Notes under the pieces: model-generated
The model's database searches: none
The model's input: only the letters and a program-made list of their open reading frames with translations
Told to the model about the DNA's origin: nothing
NCBI RefSeq assembly: GCF_907164905.1
Contig: NZ_CAJRAF010000002.1
Coordinates: 1,550,001-1,614,000, forward strand
Length of the DNA stretch: 64,000 nt
Source: Dyadobacter sp. CECT 9275
GTDB taxonomy: Bacteria; Bacteroidota; Bacteroidia; Cytophagales; Spirosomataceae
Reading direction: 5' to 3'
In this document: one piece after another, positions 26,563-33,638 of the stretch
Position numbering within the stretch: the first letter of the stretch is position 1
How the letters are laid out: each line of letters starts with the position of its first letter
Translations under genes and position numbers: made by a program

Positions 26563-27978
26563 TTAATGTTGTCCCCATTCCGTGTGGAAAGTACCGGGGG
26601 TATCTGTTCGCTGGTAGGTATGCGCTCCAAAGAAATCGCGCTGCGCCTGGATCAGGTTCGTTGGCATTTTTTCGCTACGGAAACCATCAAAATAGGCCAA
26701 AGCGGACATCAGCCCTCCCGCCGGAATACCCGACAACGCAGCCTGAGCCACTACTTTGCGCGTATTTCCCACCAATGACTTAACGATTCCTGCCACTTCT
26801 TCGTTCAATAAAATATTGGACAATTCCGGTGTTTCCGTATAGGCATGCGTGAAAACTTCCAGTAACGACGAACGGATAATACATCCCCCTCTCCACACAC
26901 TTACCACCTCAGGCAAAGGTATTTCCATACCCAGCTCTCCGGATGCCTGGTGCAGCATGGCCAGCCCTTGTGCATAGCTCAGTATGGTAGAGAAATATAG
27001 GGCGTCATGTACCTGATGGATCCATTCCTGGGTTGACGCGGGGAAAGTTTTATACGGATCGGGATAAATTCCGGCGGCCTGTACACGTTCATCCTTATAT
27101 CCGGATAAAGTTCTCATTGCCACGGCAGTGTCTATCACCGGCACTGCAACCGGCAACTCCATTGCATCCTGGGAAGTCCATTTACCGGTACCTTTTGAGC
27201 CTGCTTTGTCAGAAATAAAATCAACCAGCCTTCCGCCGGTAACTTCATCTTCCTGAAGGAAGATGCTTGCCGTGATCTCCACCAGGAACGACTGCAGAGA
27301 GCCTTCATTCCAAGTCTTGAATACTTCGTGAAGCTGGTCATTATCCAGCCCCCCATGCTTCAGCAAAGAATAGCTTTCGCTAATTAGTTGCATAATCGCG
27401 TATTCAATACCGTTGTGTACCATTTTGACATAATGCCCGGCACCTTCCTTGCCCAGATAAGACACGCACGGTTTCCCATCCACTTTTGCCGCAATGGCTT
27501 CCAGCATAGGCCTTACGTTTTCGTACGCACCTTTTTCACCTCCGGGCATCATACTCGGCCCTGTACGGGCACCTTGTTCACCCCCGGAAACTCCAATTCC
27601 CATGAAATGAATATCCTGGTCACGCAGGTATTTAACACGACGGAGCGTATCCGTATAATGAGAATTGCCTCCGTCAATGATGACATCTCCCTTTTCCAAA
27701 AGTGGCAAAAGCGACTCGATTACATCATCAACCGGCTTACCGGCGGGTACCAGCATCATAATATTACGCGGACTTTTCAGCTGGCTCACCATTTGCGAAA
27801 GTTCCTGCACGCCTTTAACGGTTGTGCCGGCAGAGGCAGACTTTTCCAGTGCCTCATTCTTTGACCCATCCTTATCAAATCCGATAACCGAGAATCCATG
27901 ATCAGCCATATTCAGTAACAGGTTCCGCCCCATTACACCAAGTCCGATCATTCCAAAATCAAATAGGGTATTTGCCAT
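26563..27978 (-). CDS. gnd: 6-phosphogluconate dehydrogenase, decarboxylating
   Basis: It converts 6-phosphogluconate to ribulose 5-phosphate and CO2 with reduction of NADP+. The protein has 471 residues: N-terminal Rossmann fold GLGVMGRNLLLNMADHG, substrate region GVSGGEQGARTGPS with HYVKMVHNGIEY, and the C-terminal helical domain with SDKAGSKGTGKWT and the tail ending TFHTEWGQH, typical of full-length (type 1) enzymes. It is first in the gnd-zwf-pgl transcript, which therefore codes the whole oxidative branch. Confidence 0.97.
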   Translation of the reverse strand: MANTLFDFGMIGLGVMGRNLLLNMADHGFSVIGFDKDGSKNEALEKSASAGTTVKGVQELSQMVSQLKSPRNIMMLVPAGKPVDDVIESLLPLLEKGDVIIDGGNSHYTDTLRRVKYLRDQDIHFMGIGVSGGEQGARTGPSMMPGGEKGAYENVRPMLEAIAAKVDGKPCVSYLGKEGAGHYVKMVHNGIEYAIMQLISESYSLLKHGGLDNDQLHEVFKTWNEGSLQSFLVEITASIFLQEDEVTGGRLVDFISDKAGSKGTGKWTSQDAMELPVAVPVIDTAVAMRTLSGYKDERVQAAGIYPDPYKTFPASTQEWIHQVHDALYFSTILSYAQGLAMLHQASGELGMEIPLPEVVSVWRGGCIIRSSLLEVFTHAYTETPELSNILLNEEVAGIVKSLVGNTRKVVAQAALSGIPAGGLMSALAYFDGFRSEKMPTNLIQAQRDFFGAHTYQRTDTPGTFHTEWGQH

Positions 27979-28311
27979 ATTCAGGAAGTCTTATTTAAAT
28001 AGAGTTGCAATATTAGGGTTTTCGCCGCTAAATAGGAAAGTATGAAGGTTATGAAACCATTTTGAAAAGAAAATTCTTGCTGCGGATCAGTTTTAAAGCA
28101 AAGCCCGGCGGGTTTATTCCCGGAGACGTGGTTATTTTTCCCCTTTTAACAAATGCTTGCACGCCTTTTTCTTTGAAAATCCCATGCATTCAACTTCATT
28201 GTGCATGGCATAATTATTATACGTATATACAAAAGTTATCGGCGCATCCGGCTGAACAGCATACCTGGAGCTCCGATGCAAAGCGCGAAAAGTTCAAATA
28301 CCAATTCAGAT
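27979..28311. other. Divergent intergenic region between gnd and a small outer membrane protein gene
   Basis: 333 bases without a credible gene. It must contain the promoter of the gnd-zwf-pgl operon and of the plus-strand gene at 28312. TAATATTG on the minus strand (around 28010) is one base off the -7 consensus for gnd; nothing stronger is seen. Confidence 0.5.
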
Positions 28312-28797
28312 ATGTGTAAAATTAATGTATGGTTTTTAGCCCTGGTACTCCTCACGGGCAGCATGGCACAGGCACAGGAAAAAGATTACAATGGCGGGGA
28401 AAATGCGCTGGGAATACGGGCCGGCGGTACCACGGGTATCACGTTTAAAAAGTTTTTCAACAAGAAAACCGGCCTTGAACTTATAGGCGGCTATAATTTT
28501 GACAACGACATTAAAAACGTGTCGATGACTGCACTCTTTGAAAAACATGCACCTCTCATCGGCGACCGCTTTGCTGCGTTCATTGGTGCAGGGCCTTCCT
28601 ATGTGTTTTCAGGAAGTAATTTCGGGGCGAGCGCTACCCTTGGTTTTGATATGCGTTTGGGAAAAACACCTCTCAACTTTCAGATTGACTGGATGCCTTC
28701 CTACTATTTCACCAATGGCTCTCATTTCAGCCCGGATAACGGCGGACTGAGTATTCGTTACATCCTAAATCACAAGAAATTGTATCAAAAGGAATGA
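28312..28797 (+). CDS. Small outer membrane protein with signal peptide, unknown function
   Basis: The protein has 161 residues from ATG 28312, which begins a clean signal peptide (MCKINVWFLALVLLTGSMAQAQ); the open frame extends upstream to 28201 but that part is not protein-like. The mature part alternates strands and glycines (LGIRAGGTTGITFKKFF, ELIGGYNFDND, FAAFIGAGPSYVFSG, GFDMRLGKTPLNFQIDW) and ends in a conserved-looking SIRYILNHKK. It resembles the 8-stranded OmpA/OmpW-like barrels common in Bacteroidota; the function is not known. Its stop lies 10 bases from the convergent GAF kinase gene. Confidence 0.75.
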   Translation: MCKINVWFLALVLLTGSMAQAQEKDYNGGENALGIRAGGTTGITFKKFFNKKTGLELIGGYNFDNDIKNVSMTALFEKHAPLIGDRFAAFIGAGPSYVFSGSNFGASATLGFDMRLGKTPLNFQIDWMPSYYFTNGSHFSPDNGGLSIRYILNHKKLYQKE

Positions 28798-28807
28798 ACA
28801 AATGATT

Positions 28808-30046
28808 TCAGCGTATGGGAAGACGTATGGTAAAGGTGGTACCATTCCCCGGCTCCGATGTTATGGTCAAAAAGCCGTTGAGGCTTTCAACTAAATGTTT
28901 GACCAGTGCCAGGCCGTAACCGTACCCAAGTTCCCCGGCTGTTCCTTTTTTTGATACCGCATCTCCATCCAAAATCGCTTTTATTTCGCTTTCCGTCAGG
29001 CCAACACCGGTATCCTTAATTTCGATGCTCAGGCTTTTTCCGGTTCCGGCGAAAAAAAGATCCAGATTAACGGTAATCCTGCCACCCAAAGGTGTGAATT
29101 TCATCGAATTGGAAATCACGTTACCTGCTATCTGCAGAAGCTTGTTTTTAGAAAACGGAACCGTCTCCGTGTTTGGACTAACGACTATATCAAAACGGAT
29201 TTTTTTGCTTACCGCCTGCGGCAAATAAAGTTTCTCCAGCTTATCCTTAAAAATCAGCAGATTAAAAGCATTGCTCTCCGTACCGATTTTAGCAGCTCTC
29301 CCTCCCTTTTCGCTTCCCAGGATTTCATCTGCCAGATCAAGCAGAGAATTACCGCTTTTATGAATCAGATTGATAAATTCCAGTACCTCTTCTATCCGGT
29401 TATCCTGTCCCTGGTCCTCGATGATAGAAGCCAGGCCCACAATTCCCCCCAAGGGTCCGCGGATATCATGAGCCACCTTTCTCTGATTCTGGTAAGACTC
29501 GAGAAGCTTGGTTTTTAAGCCCTCAACTACCTGGATCATCTTTAGCCTGCCGACGATTTCGTTGGCAATAATATTCAGTAATTCAATTTTTTCAGGATCA
29601 AGTACCTTTGTTTGCTGGTCCATCACGCACAAAGCACCGACATTCATGCCCTCTCCTATGTTCAAAGGTATACCATAGTAGTAGCGAACGTTAGGATCAC
29701 CATTTACATAGGGTTTGTCACTAAAACGTGCATCAGCAGACAAATCCTTAATCTCGAAGGGACCAGCTCCCATGATGGTATACTGGCAAACGGAATCCTC
29801 ACGCATGGTTTGCTCCGTTTCCATTCCATACCCGGATACTGTCCATTGCGTGATAGAATCAATAATATTGACCAGTGATATGCTGGTACCCGCCACTATG
29901 GCCGCCAGCTTGACGAGCTCATTAAAACTTCGCTGTTGCTCCGTATAATCAATATCCAGGGATGAAATGGCCAGCAATCTGTCCATTTCATTATCTGGAA
30001 TAGGAGCAACTTGCCCTATCGGATTCTGATTAACCTTAAAATCCAT
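28808..30046 (-). CDS. GAF-domain sensor histidine kinase
   Basis: A 412-residue soluble kinase. ATG 30046 is chosen because the upstream 17 codons (to 30097) cut through an inverted repeat and look non-coding. The GAF domain (about 40-165: VAGTSISLVNIID, YYGIPLNIGEGMNVGALCVMD) is followed by HisKA with the His in VAHDIRGPLGG and a HATPase (N-box NVISNSMKFT, G1 DTGVGL, G2 GYGYGLALVKHL). GAF kinases of this kind sense small molecules or redox/light cofactors; no chromophore Cys is obvious. No response regulator is adjacent, so it is an orphan kinase. Confidence 0.9.
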   Translation of the reverse strand: MDFKVNQNPIGQVAPIPDNEMDRLLAISSLDIDYTEQQRSFNELVKLAAIVAGTSISLVNIIDSITQWTVSGYGMETEQTMREDSVCQYTIMGAGPFEIKDLSADARFSDKPYVNGDPNVRYYYGIPLNIGEGMNVGALCVMDQQTKVLDPEKIELLNIIANEIVGRLKMIQVVEGLKTKLLESYQNQRKVAHDIRGPLGGIVGLASIIEDQGQDNRIEEVLEFINLIHKSGNSLLDLADEILGSEKGGRAAKIGTESNAFNLLIFKDKLEKLYLPQAVSKKIRFDIVVSPNTETVPFSKNKLLQIAGNVISNSMKFTPLGGRITVNLDLFFAGTGKSLSIEIKDTGVGLTESEIKAILDGDAVSKKGTAGELGYGYGLALVKHLVESLNGFLTITSEPGNGTTFTIRLPIR

Positions 30047-30069
30047 AAAGTGGTGTGAAATTACAACCG

Positions 30070-30093
30070 ACAGACAAAGGTTCTTTTGTCTGT
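30070..30093. repeat. 9-bp perfect inverted repeat before the GAF kinase gene
   Basis: ACAGACAAA (30070-30078) and TTTGTCTGT (30085-30093) with a 6-base spacer, 23 bases upstream of the GAF kinase start and 90 bases past the end of the isomerase operon. Position suits an operator or leader hairpin. A terminator role for the isomerase genes is less likely because no T-run follows. Confidence 0.5.
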
Positions 30094-30181
30094 TCACAAT
30101 TTACCAAACTATTCGAACGAATCATTGCCCGGTACGATTAAAATTAACTAATTCCTTACGGACTAACAGCGCCATGTCAGT

Positions 30182-30991
30182 TTAACCCTGGTACCTTGCT
30201 TTAAGTAAATTCATCATGTGTACATTAATTTCCCACTGATTGGACAGCGGCATCTGGGTGTAAGGCATCACCGGCATATAAGTGGCAGGCCCGAACTCCG
30301 TAGTAACCGTCAAGGATGTTGCGTTTCGCTTGTGTGTTTCCACCACTTTATCCCACCAGCCCAAATGTGTCTCAAGCGCCTCGGCCCACTCCGGTGCCCG
30401 GGGGTCATTTACCTGAGGGCCTTCGGGGTGGCCTATCCGGCTATGTATATGATCTGTACGCGAAATAGCAGCAGCCACCTCCGCTTCCTGGTCAGCCAGT
30501 AATGATTCATGTACATTACACCAGTGAGAGATGTCAAGGGTAATACGCAGGTCCGGAATCTGGGTCAGGTATTCCTCCGTGATATGGGCAGCAAAGAGGC
30601 TTTTGCCACGGTGCGTTTCATGTATAATGCGGATGCCCGAAGCTTCCGAAATCTGGCTCGCCAGATCAAAAAGTCTTTTGTTTTTTTCAAAACTGAAATA
30701 ATCTTTTCCTGTCTGGCAATTGACAAAAACAGGTTCTGCGCTGATCAGGTTACGGAGATATTTCGCATAATTTTTGGCGTGTTCATCGATATCCTTTTCA
30801 AAGGACTGATAATACTGTCCAATCAGCCCGAGATCATAATCCTTTAAAACAGCCAGAATTTCATGTTTTTCGGCTTCGTCCAGAGGCAGGGCCATTTCCA
30901 CGCCGTCGTAACCGGCTGTTTTTACATTTTGGCAGAAAGTAGCAAACGGGAGAGTATTTCCCCAGTGGGGGGCGTAAAATCTAATTGTCAT
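30182..30991 (-). CDS. Sugar phosphate isomerase/epimerase-like TIM-barrel protein
   Basis: The protein has 269 residues with no signal peptide, of the xylose-isomerase-like TIM-barrel (AP endonuclease 2) superfamily. Metal-site-like residues occur in YDGVEMALP, RIIHETHRG, LDISHWCNVHE and DHIHSRIGHPEG. Members isomerise or epimerise free or phosphorylated sugars and inositols; the substrate here cannot be named. It starts 26 bases after a second, secreted member of the same superfamily, and the two form an operon. Confidence 0.85.
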   Translation of the reverse strand: MTIRFYAPHWGNTLPFATFCQNVKTAGYDGVEMALPLDEAEKHEILAVLKDYDLGLIGQYYQSFEKDIDEHAKNYAKYLRNLISAEPVFVNCQTGKDYFSFEKNKRLFDLASQISEASGIRIIHETHRGKSLFAAHITEEYLTQIPDLRITLDISHWCNVHESLLADQEAEVAAAISRTDHIHSRIGHPEGPQVNDPRAPEWAEALETHLGWWDKVVETHKRNATSLTVTTEFGPATYMPVMPYTQMPLSNQWEINVHMMNLLKARYQG

Positions 30992-31017
30992 GTTTCAGAA
31001 TATGAGTCGATATGGCT

Positions 31018-31881
31018 TTAATATTTCAGACTTTTAAGATATGTTATGGTCTGTGGCACCTGCGTGGCATAACTCGGACTTTCGTCTTCAATATAGTAAT
31101 GTTCAATCGCCGAACGCTTCGTAGCTTTTAAAATGGCGGGTATATCCAGCTGCCCCGTCCCCAGGGCTACATCGTTTTCTACCGGCGTACTACCAGACAT
31201 ATTACCCGCAACTCCTTTGCGCAGGTCTTTCATGTGCATGAGCCTGAAGCGTCTGGGGTATTTCAAGAGCAACGCAGCGGGGTCCTGCCCTGGGAAAAAT
31301 GTCCATAAAACATCCATTTCAAAACTGACGTACCGGGGATCTGTTTTTTTTATTAAAAAATCCATAAGGGTACCATCTTCATATTTTTCAAATTCGTAAC
31401 CATGGTTATGGTAGCAAAAAGTGATCCCGAAATCATCTTTGAGCCGCTTTCCGATCAGGTTAAAATCATCAACGGTTTTCTGGGCCGTCGTCAGTGTAAA
31501 AGCTCCTTCATGCGGAACCCATGCCACCCTTACAAATTTTGCACCAAGCGTTTTGGCATTATGCCCCACCTCGGCTGTTTTATGAAGTGCATCGGCATAA
31601 CTCACACCAAAGGACGAACATTTCATTCCCCGCTCATCCAGGAGCTTTCTCAATTCCTCGGCTGTTTTTCCAAACAGATTTGAGAATTCCATATCCTTAA
31701 TTCCCAGTCGTTGCAATGTATCCAGTGTTGCGGCTGCATCCTTCGCAAAACTGGCCCGATAGGTGTACGATACCATGCCCGGGGTTTGCGGAAACAGCGG
31801 CTTCCCCTTCTGTGCCACAGCTGTTTCACAATACGCTGCAAAAAACAGGCTTAGGAAAAATAACAGATTAACTTTTTGCAT
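31018..31881 (-). CDS. Secreted sugar isomerase/epimerase-like TIM-barrel protein
   Basis: The protein has 287 residues with a signal peptide (MQKVNLLFFLSLFFAAYCETAVAQ), so it is periplasmic, unusual for an isomerase family that acts mainly in the cytosol. TIM-barrel residues include IKDMEFSNLFG, FCYHNHGYEFE, FEMDVLWTF, LMHMKDLRKG and HYYIEDESP, giving the usual Glu/His/Asp metal site. Bacteroidota contain many such secreted members of unknown substrate, often beside sugar-oxidising enzymes. It is the first gene of a two-gene operon with a cytosolic homologue. Confidence 0.85.
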   Translation of the reverse strand: MQKVNLLFFLSLFFAAYCETAVAQKGKPLFPQTPGMVSYTYRASFAKDAAATLDTLQRLGIKDMEFSNLFGKTAEELRKLLDERGMKCSSFGVSYADALHKTAEVGHNAKTLGAKFVRVAWVPHEGAFTLTTAQKTVDDFNLIGKRLKDDFGITFCYHNHGYEFEKYEDGTLMDFLIKKTDPRYVSFEMDVLWTFFPGQDPAALLLKYPRRFRLMHMKDLRKGVAGNMSGSTPVENDVALGTGQLDIPAILKATKRSAIEHYYIEDESPSYATQVPQTITYLKSLKY

Positions 31882-32447
31882 AATAGTTCTATAAATTAAT
31901 ATGCTTGATTATTCCAAGCCAAATATCCGGGTTTTGATGTGCTCTTTTCACTATCACCCTCAAAAGCACCATCCCGCAAAATAATTACTTATGGATAGAG
32001 GATAATCAAACAAAAGGTGTCGCAGAAGACAAGCCCAAATCCTGATGCACGGTAAACTTCAACTGGCCATTCATCTGCCAGTCAAAAAGCTGCACCGCAC
32101 AATTCTATTCCTTTTCTATGTAAATTTTGTAAAAAAAATATACTTTCCATGCCGCCGTGCCCCACTCCGTCCGCTCAAACCTCCTTCAAAATTATGATTA
32201 CAACTTTAAAAGCACCGATGTGCCCCGTAACAAAATTTTGTAAGTGCTTCACAAGAAACGTTTCATTTCCGGCGTTTCAGCATCGGAACTTTCTTAACTG
32301 AACGGTTGATATTTTATTTAACTGCAGATAATTCAACTTAATGCAGGATTTTTTCAGCTTGGCGTCAACATTTCGTTTATCCTTTTGCGCCAGCTTATTA
32401 CCTTTATATCCGAATGGAATTTACTCAACCATCTCCACAATATTAGA
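31882..32447. other. Long intergenic region upstream of the isomerase operon and of a small unknown gene
   Basis: About 565 bases with no supported gene. It holds two copies of AAATTTTGTAA (32122-32132 and 32233-32243), the second inside the perfect 12-bp palindrome ACAAAATTTTGT at 32230-32241. These AT-rich dyads may be regulator sites for the minus-strand isomerase genes. No exact -7 match was found. Confidence 0.5.
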
Positions 32448-32729
32448 ATGTTAAATCTTTCAGCATCCCCATTCGACGATTACGTCAGGGATAATATCCA
32501 GGCGTCGGTCAATAAACTTTGGCGCTATTCCCGTTTGGAAGTTACCGGTGGCGTAAAGAGTGACGCCAACGGTACCATGTTCCTTAAGGTGCATGTAACA
32601 CAGACGGAACCGGTCGACGATAAAACACTTACCGAAACCGAGCTAATTACCCGGATCAGGACGGTCATGGAAACATTGCTACCGAAAGACTACCCCATGC
32701 AGATTACCGCGACCCCTTTGAACCCCTGA
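32448..32729 (+). CDS. Small conserved-looking protein, unknown function
   Basis: The protein has 93 residues from ATG 32448 (the frame extends upstream to a TTG at 32385 but that part is not convincing). Predicted alpha/beta, acidic-basic mixed, without signal peptide or membrane segment; sequence has FDDYVRDNIQASVNKLWRYSRLEVTGG, then a beta stretch GTMFLKVHVTQTE and a helix ELITRIRTVMETLLP. I do not recognise the family. It precedes two tiny coiled-coil genes on the same strand, which have their own promoter. Confidence 0.6.
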   Translation: MLNLSASPFDDYVRDNIQASVNKLWRYSRLEVTGGVKSDANGTMFLKVHVTQTEPVDDKTLTETELITRIRTVMETLLPKDYPMQITATPLNP

Positions 32730-32766
32730 TCGTGAGACCAAATCCTGGTCGCCCCGGACTTGATGC

Positions 32767-32797
32767 TTTGAGATAGTTCGACACTTTTATATATTTA
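32767..32797 (+). promoter_or_regulatory. Bacteroidota-type promoter for the small coiled-coil gene pair
   Basis: TTTG (32767-32770) is followed after exactly 19 bases by TATATTTA (32790-32797), one base off TAnnTTTG. The start codon at 32819 lies 22 bases after the -7 box, giving a short leader. The spacing is the phylum's standard one. Confidence 0.6.
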
Positions 32798-32818
32798 GAA
32801 TAACATTCAGAACAGAAT

Positions 32819-32992
32819 ATGGAAAATCCAGATGAAAAAGATCCACAGGAAATGAGTACCAGCGAATTGATCGGGGAGATGAAAGAAATTGCCGATAATC
32901 TCCACGAACTGAGTATGGATCTCTTGAAAGAGAACGAACAGTTAAAGATCAAAGCGGCCCATCAGGAAGTATTAAAAAGCACCGAACAATAG
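32819..32992 (+). CDS. Tiny coiled-coil protein A (57 residues)
   Basis: The ATG at 32819 is preceded by a matched promoter; the frame ends at TAG 32990-32992. The 57-residue product is acidic, with an unstructured start (MENPDEKDPQEMS) and a long helix with leucine/isoleucine/methionine at heptad-like spacing (LIGEMKEIADNLHELSMDLL, then KENEQLK). No signal peptide and no membrane segment. Its C-terminal half shows similarity to the second 57-residue gene 28 bases downstream (LLKENEQL against LRKKNEEL). No known family recognised; a dimerising or partner-binding role is inferred only from the helix. Confidence 0.6.
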   Translation: MENPDEKDPQEMSTSELIGEMKEIADNLHELSMDLLKENEQLKIKAAHQEVLKSTEQ

Positions 32993-33019
32993 AATAGTGA
33001 ATCTTCGCATCAACCGAGT

Positions 33020-33193
33020 ATGACCGACAATACAAATAGCAGTGAAAGCCAAAAGCAACCTACCGGGGAGACTCAGCGGATCATTGAGCAGTTATTAGAG
33101 CAAAGCAGGATCCTGCGCAAAAAAAATGAAGAATTAATTGCGGAGCTCAATGAGTCAAAAACCAATCCAGCCATCCTTTGGTCCAGAGACTGA
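33020..33193 (+). CDS. Tiny coiled-coil protein B (57 residues)
   Basis: ATG 33020 to TGA 33191-33193, the same length as protein A and separated from it by 27 bases, so they are probably one transcript. The polar start (MTDNTNSSESQKQPTG) is followed by a heptad-like helix (QRIIEQLLEQSRILRKKNEE, then LIAEL) and a short tail ending AILWSRD. The helix resembles protein A, suggesting duplicated or pairing partners. Unknown family. No known domain, no signal peptide. Confidence 0.58.
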   Translation: MTDNTNSSESQKQPTGETQRIIEQLLEQSRILRKKNEELIAELNESKTNPAILWSRD

Positions 33194-33638
33194 CTCCTGC
33201 TATTTCCTCGATTACACATCTGCCTCATTTCCCAGGCGGAGATGTCGGTGCTCTTTCCTGGTCTTAAAAACCAGAGGCGTACCCAACCGCCACATTAATG
33301 GTCATAGAACACCGTAATCTTCGTTTCACTCCTTGCTCATATCCAAAATGAGCCCCGACTAATTACTATACAGCAGGAAAAACACTTTGGTATAATACCA
33401 CAGCGTATGTTAAAACTCAATGGCGTACGGCAGGCTATATTCCGTTTAATGAATTTAGGGTCAGACTGGAATAATTATTTTAACGCTTGCTGAATTTGTA
33501 TAACTATTTGGATTTTACTATGTAATATAATTTCTAAGAAATAAAAGTAAGTCTACAAATTGTCTTATCATTAGGACAAGGAGATTTCACTAATTATCTT
33601 TAATTATTCTATACAGTTTTAATGTTAATAAGGTGATT
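33194..33638. other. Intergenic region before the hybrid kinase gene
   Basis: About 445 bases, AT-rich in the second half, with no supported gene. TGAATTTG near 33490 is one base off the -7 consensus. A short AAGG-like sequence precedes ATG 33639. Confidence 0.45.
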
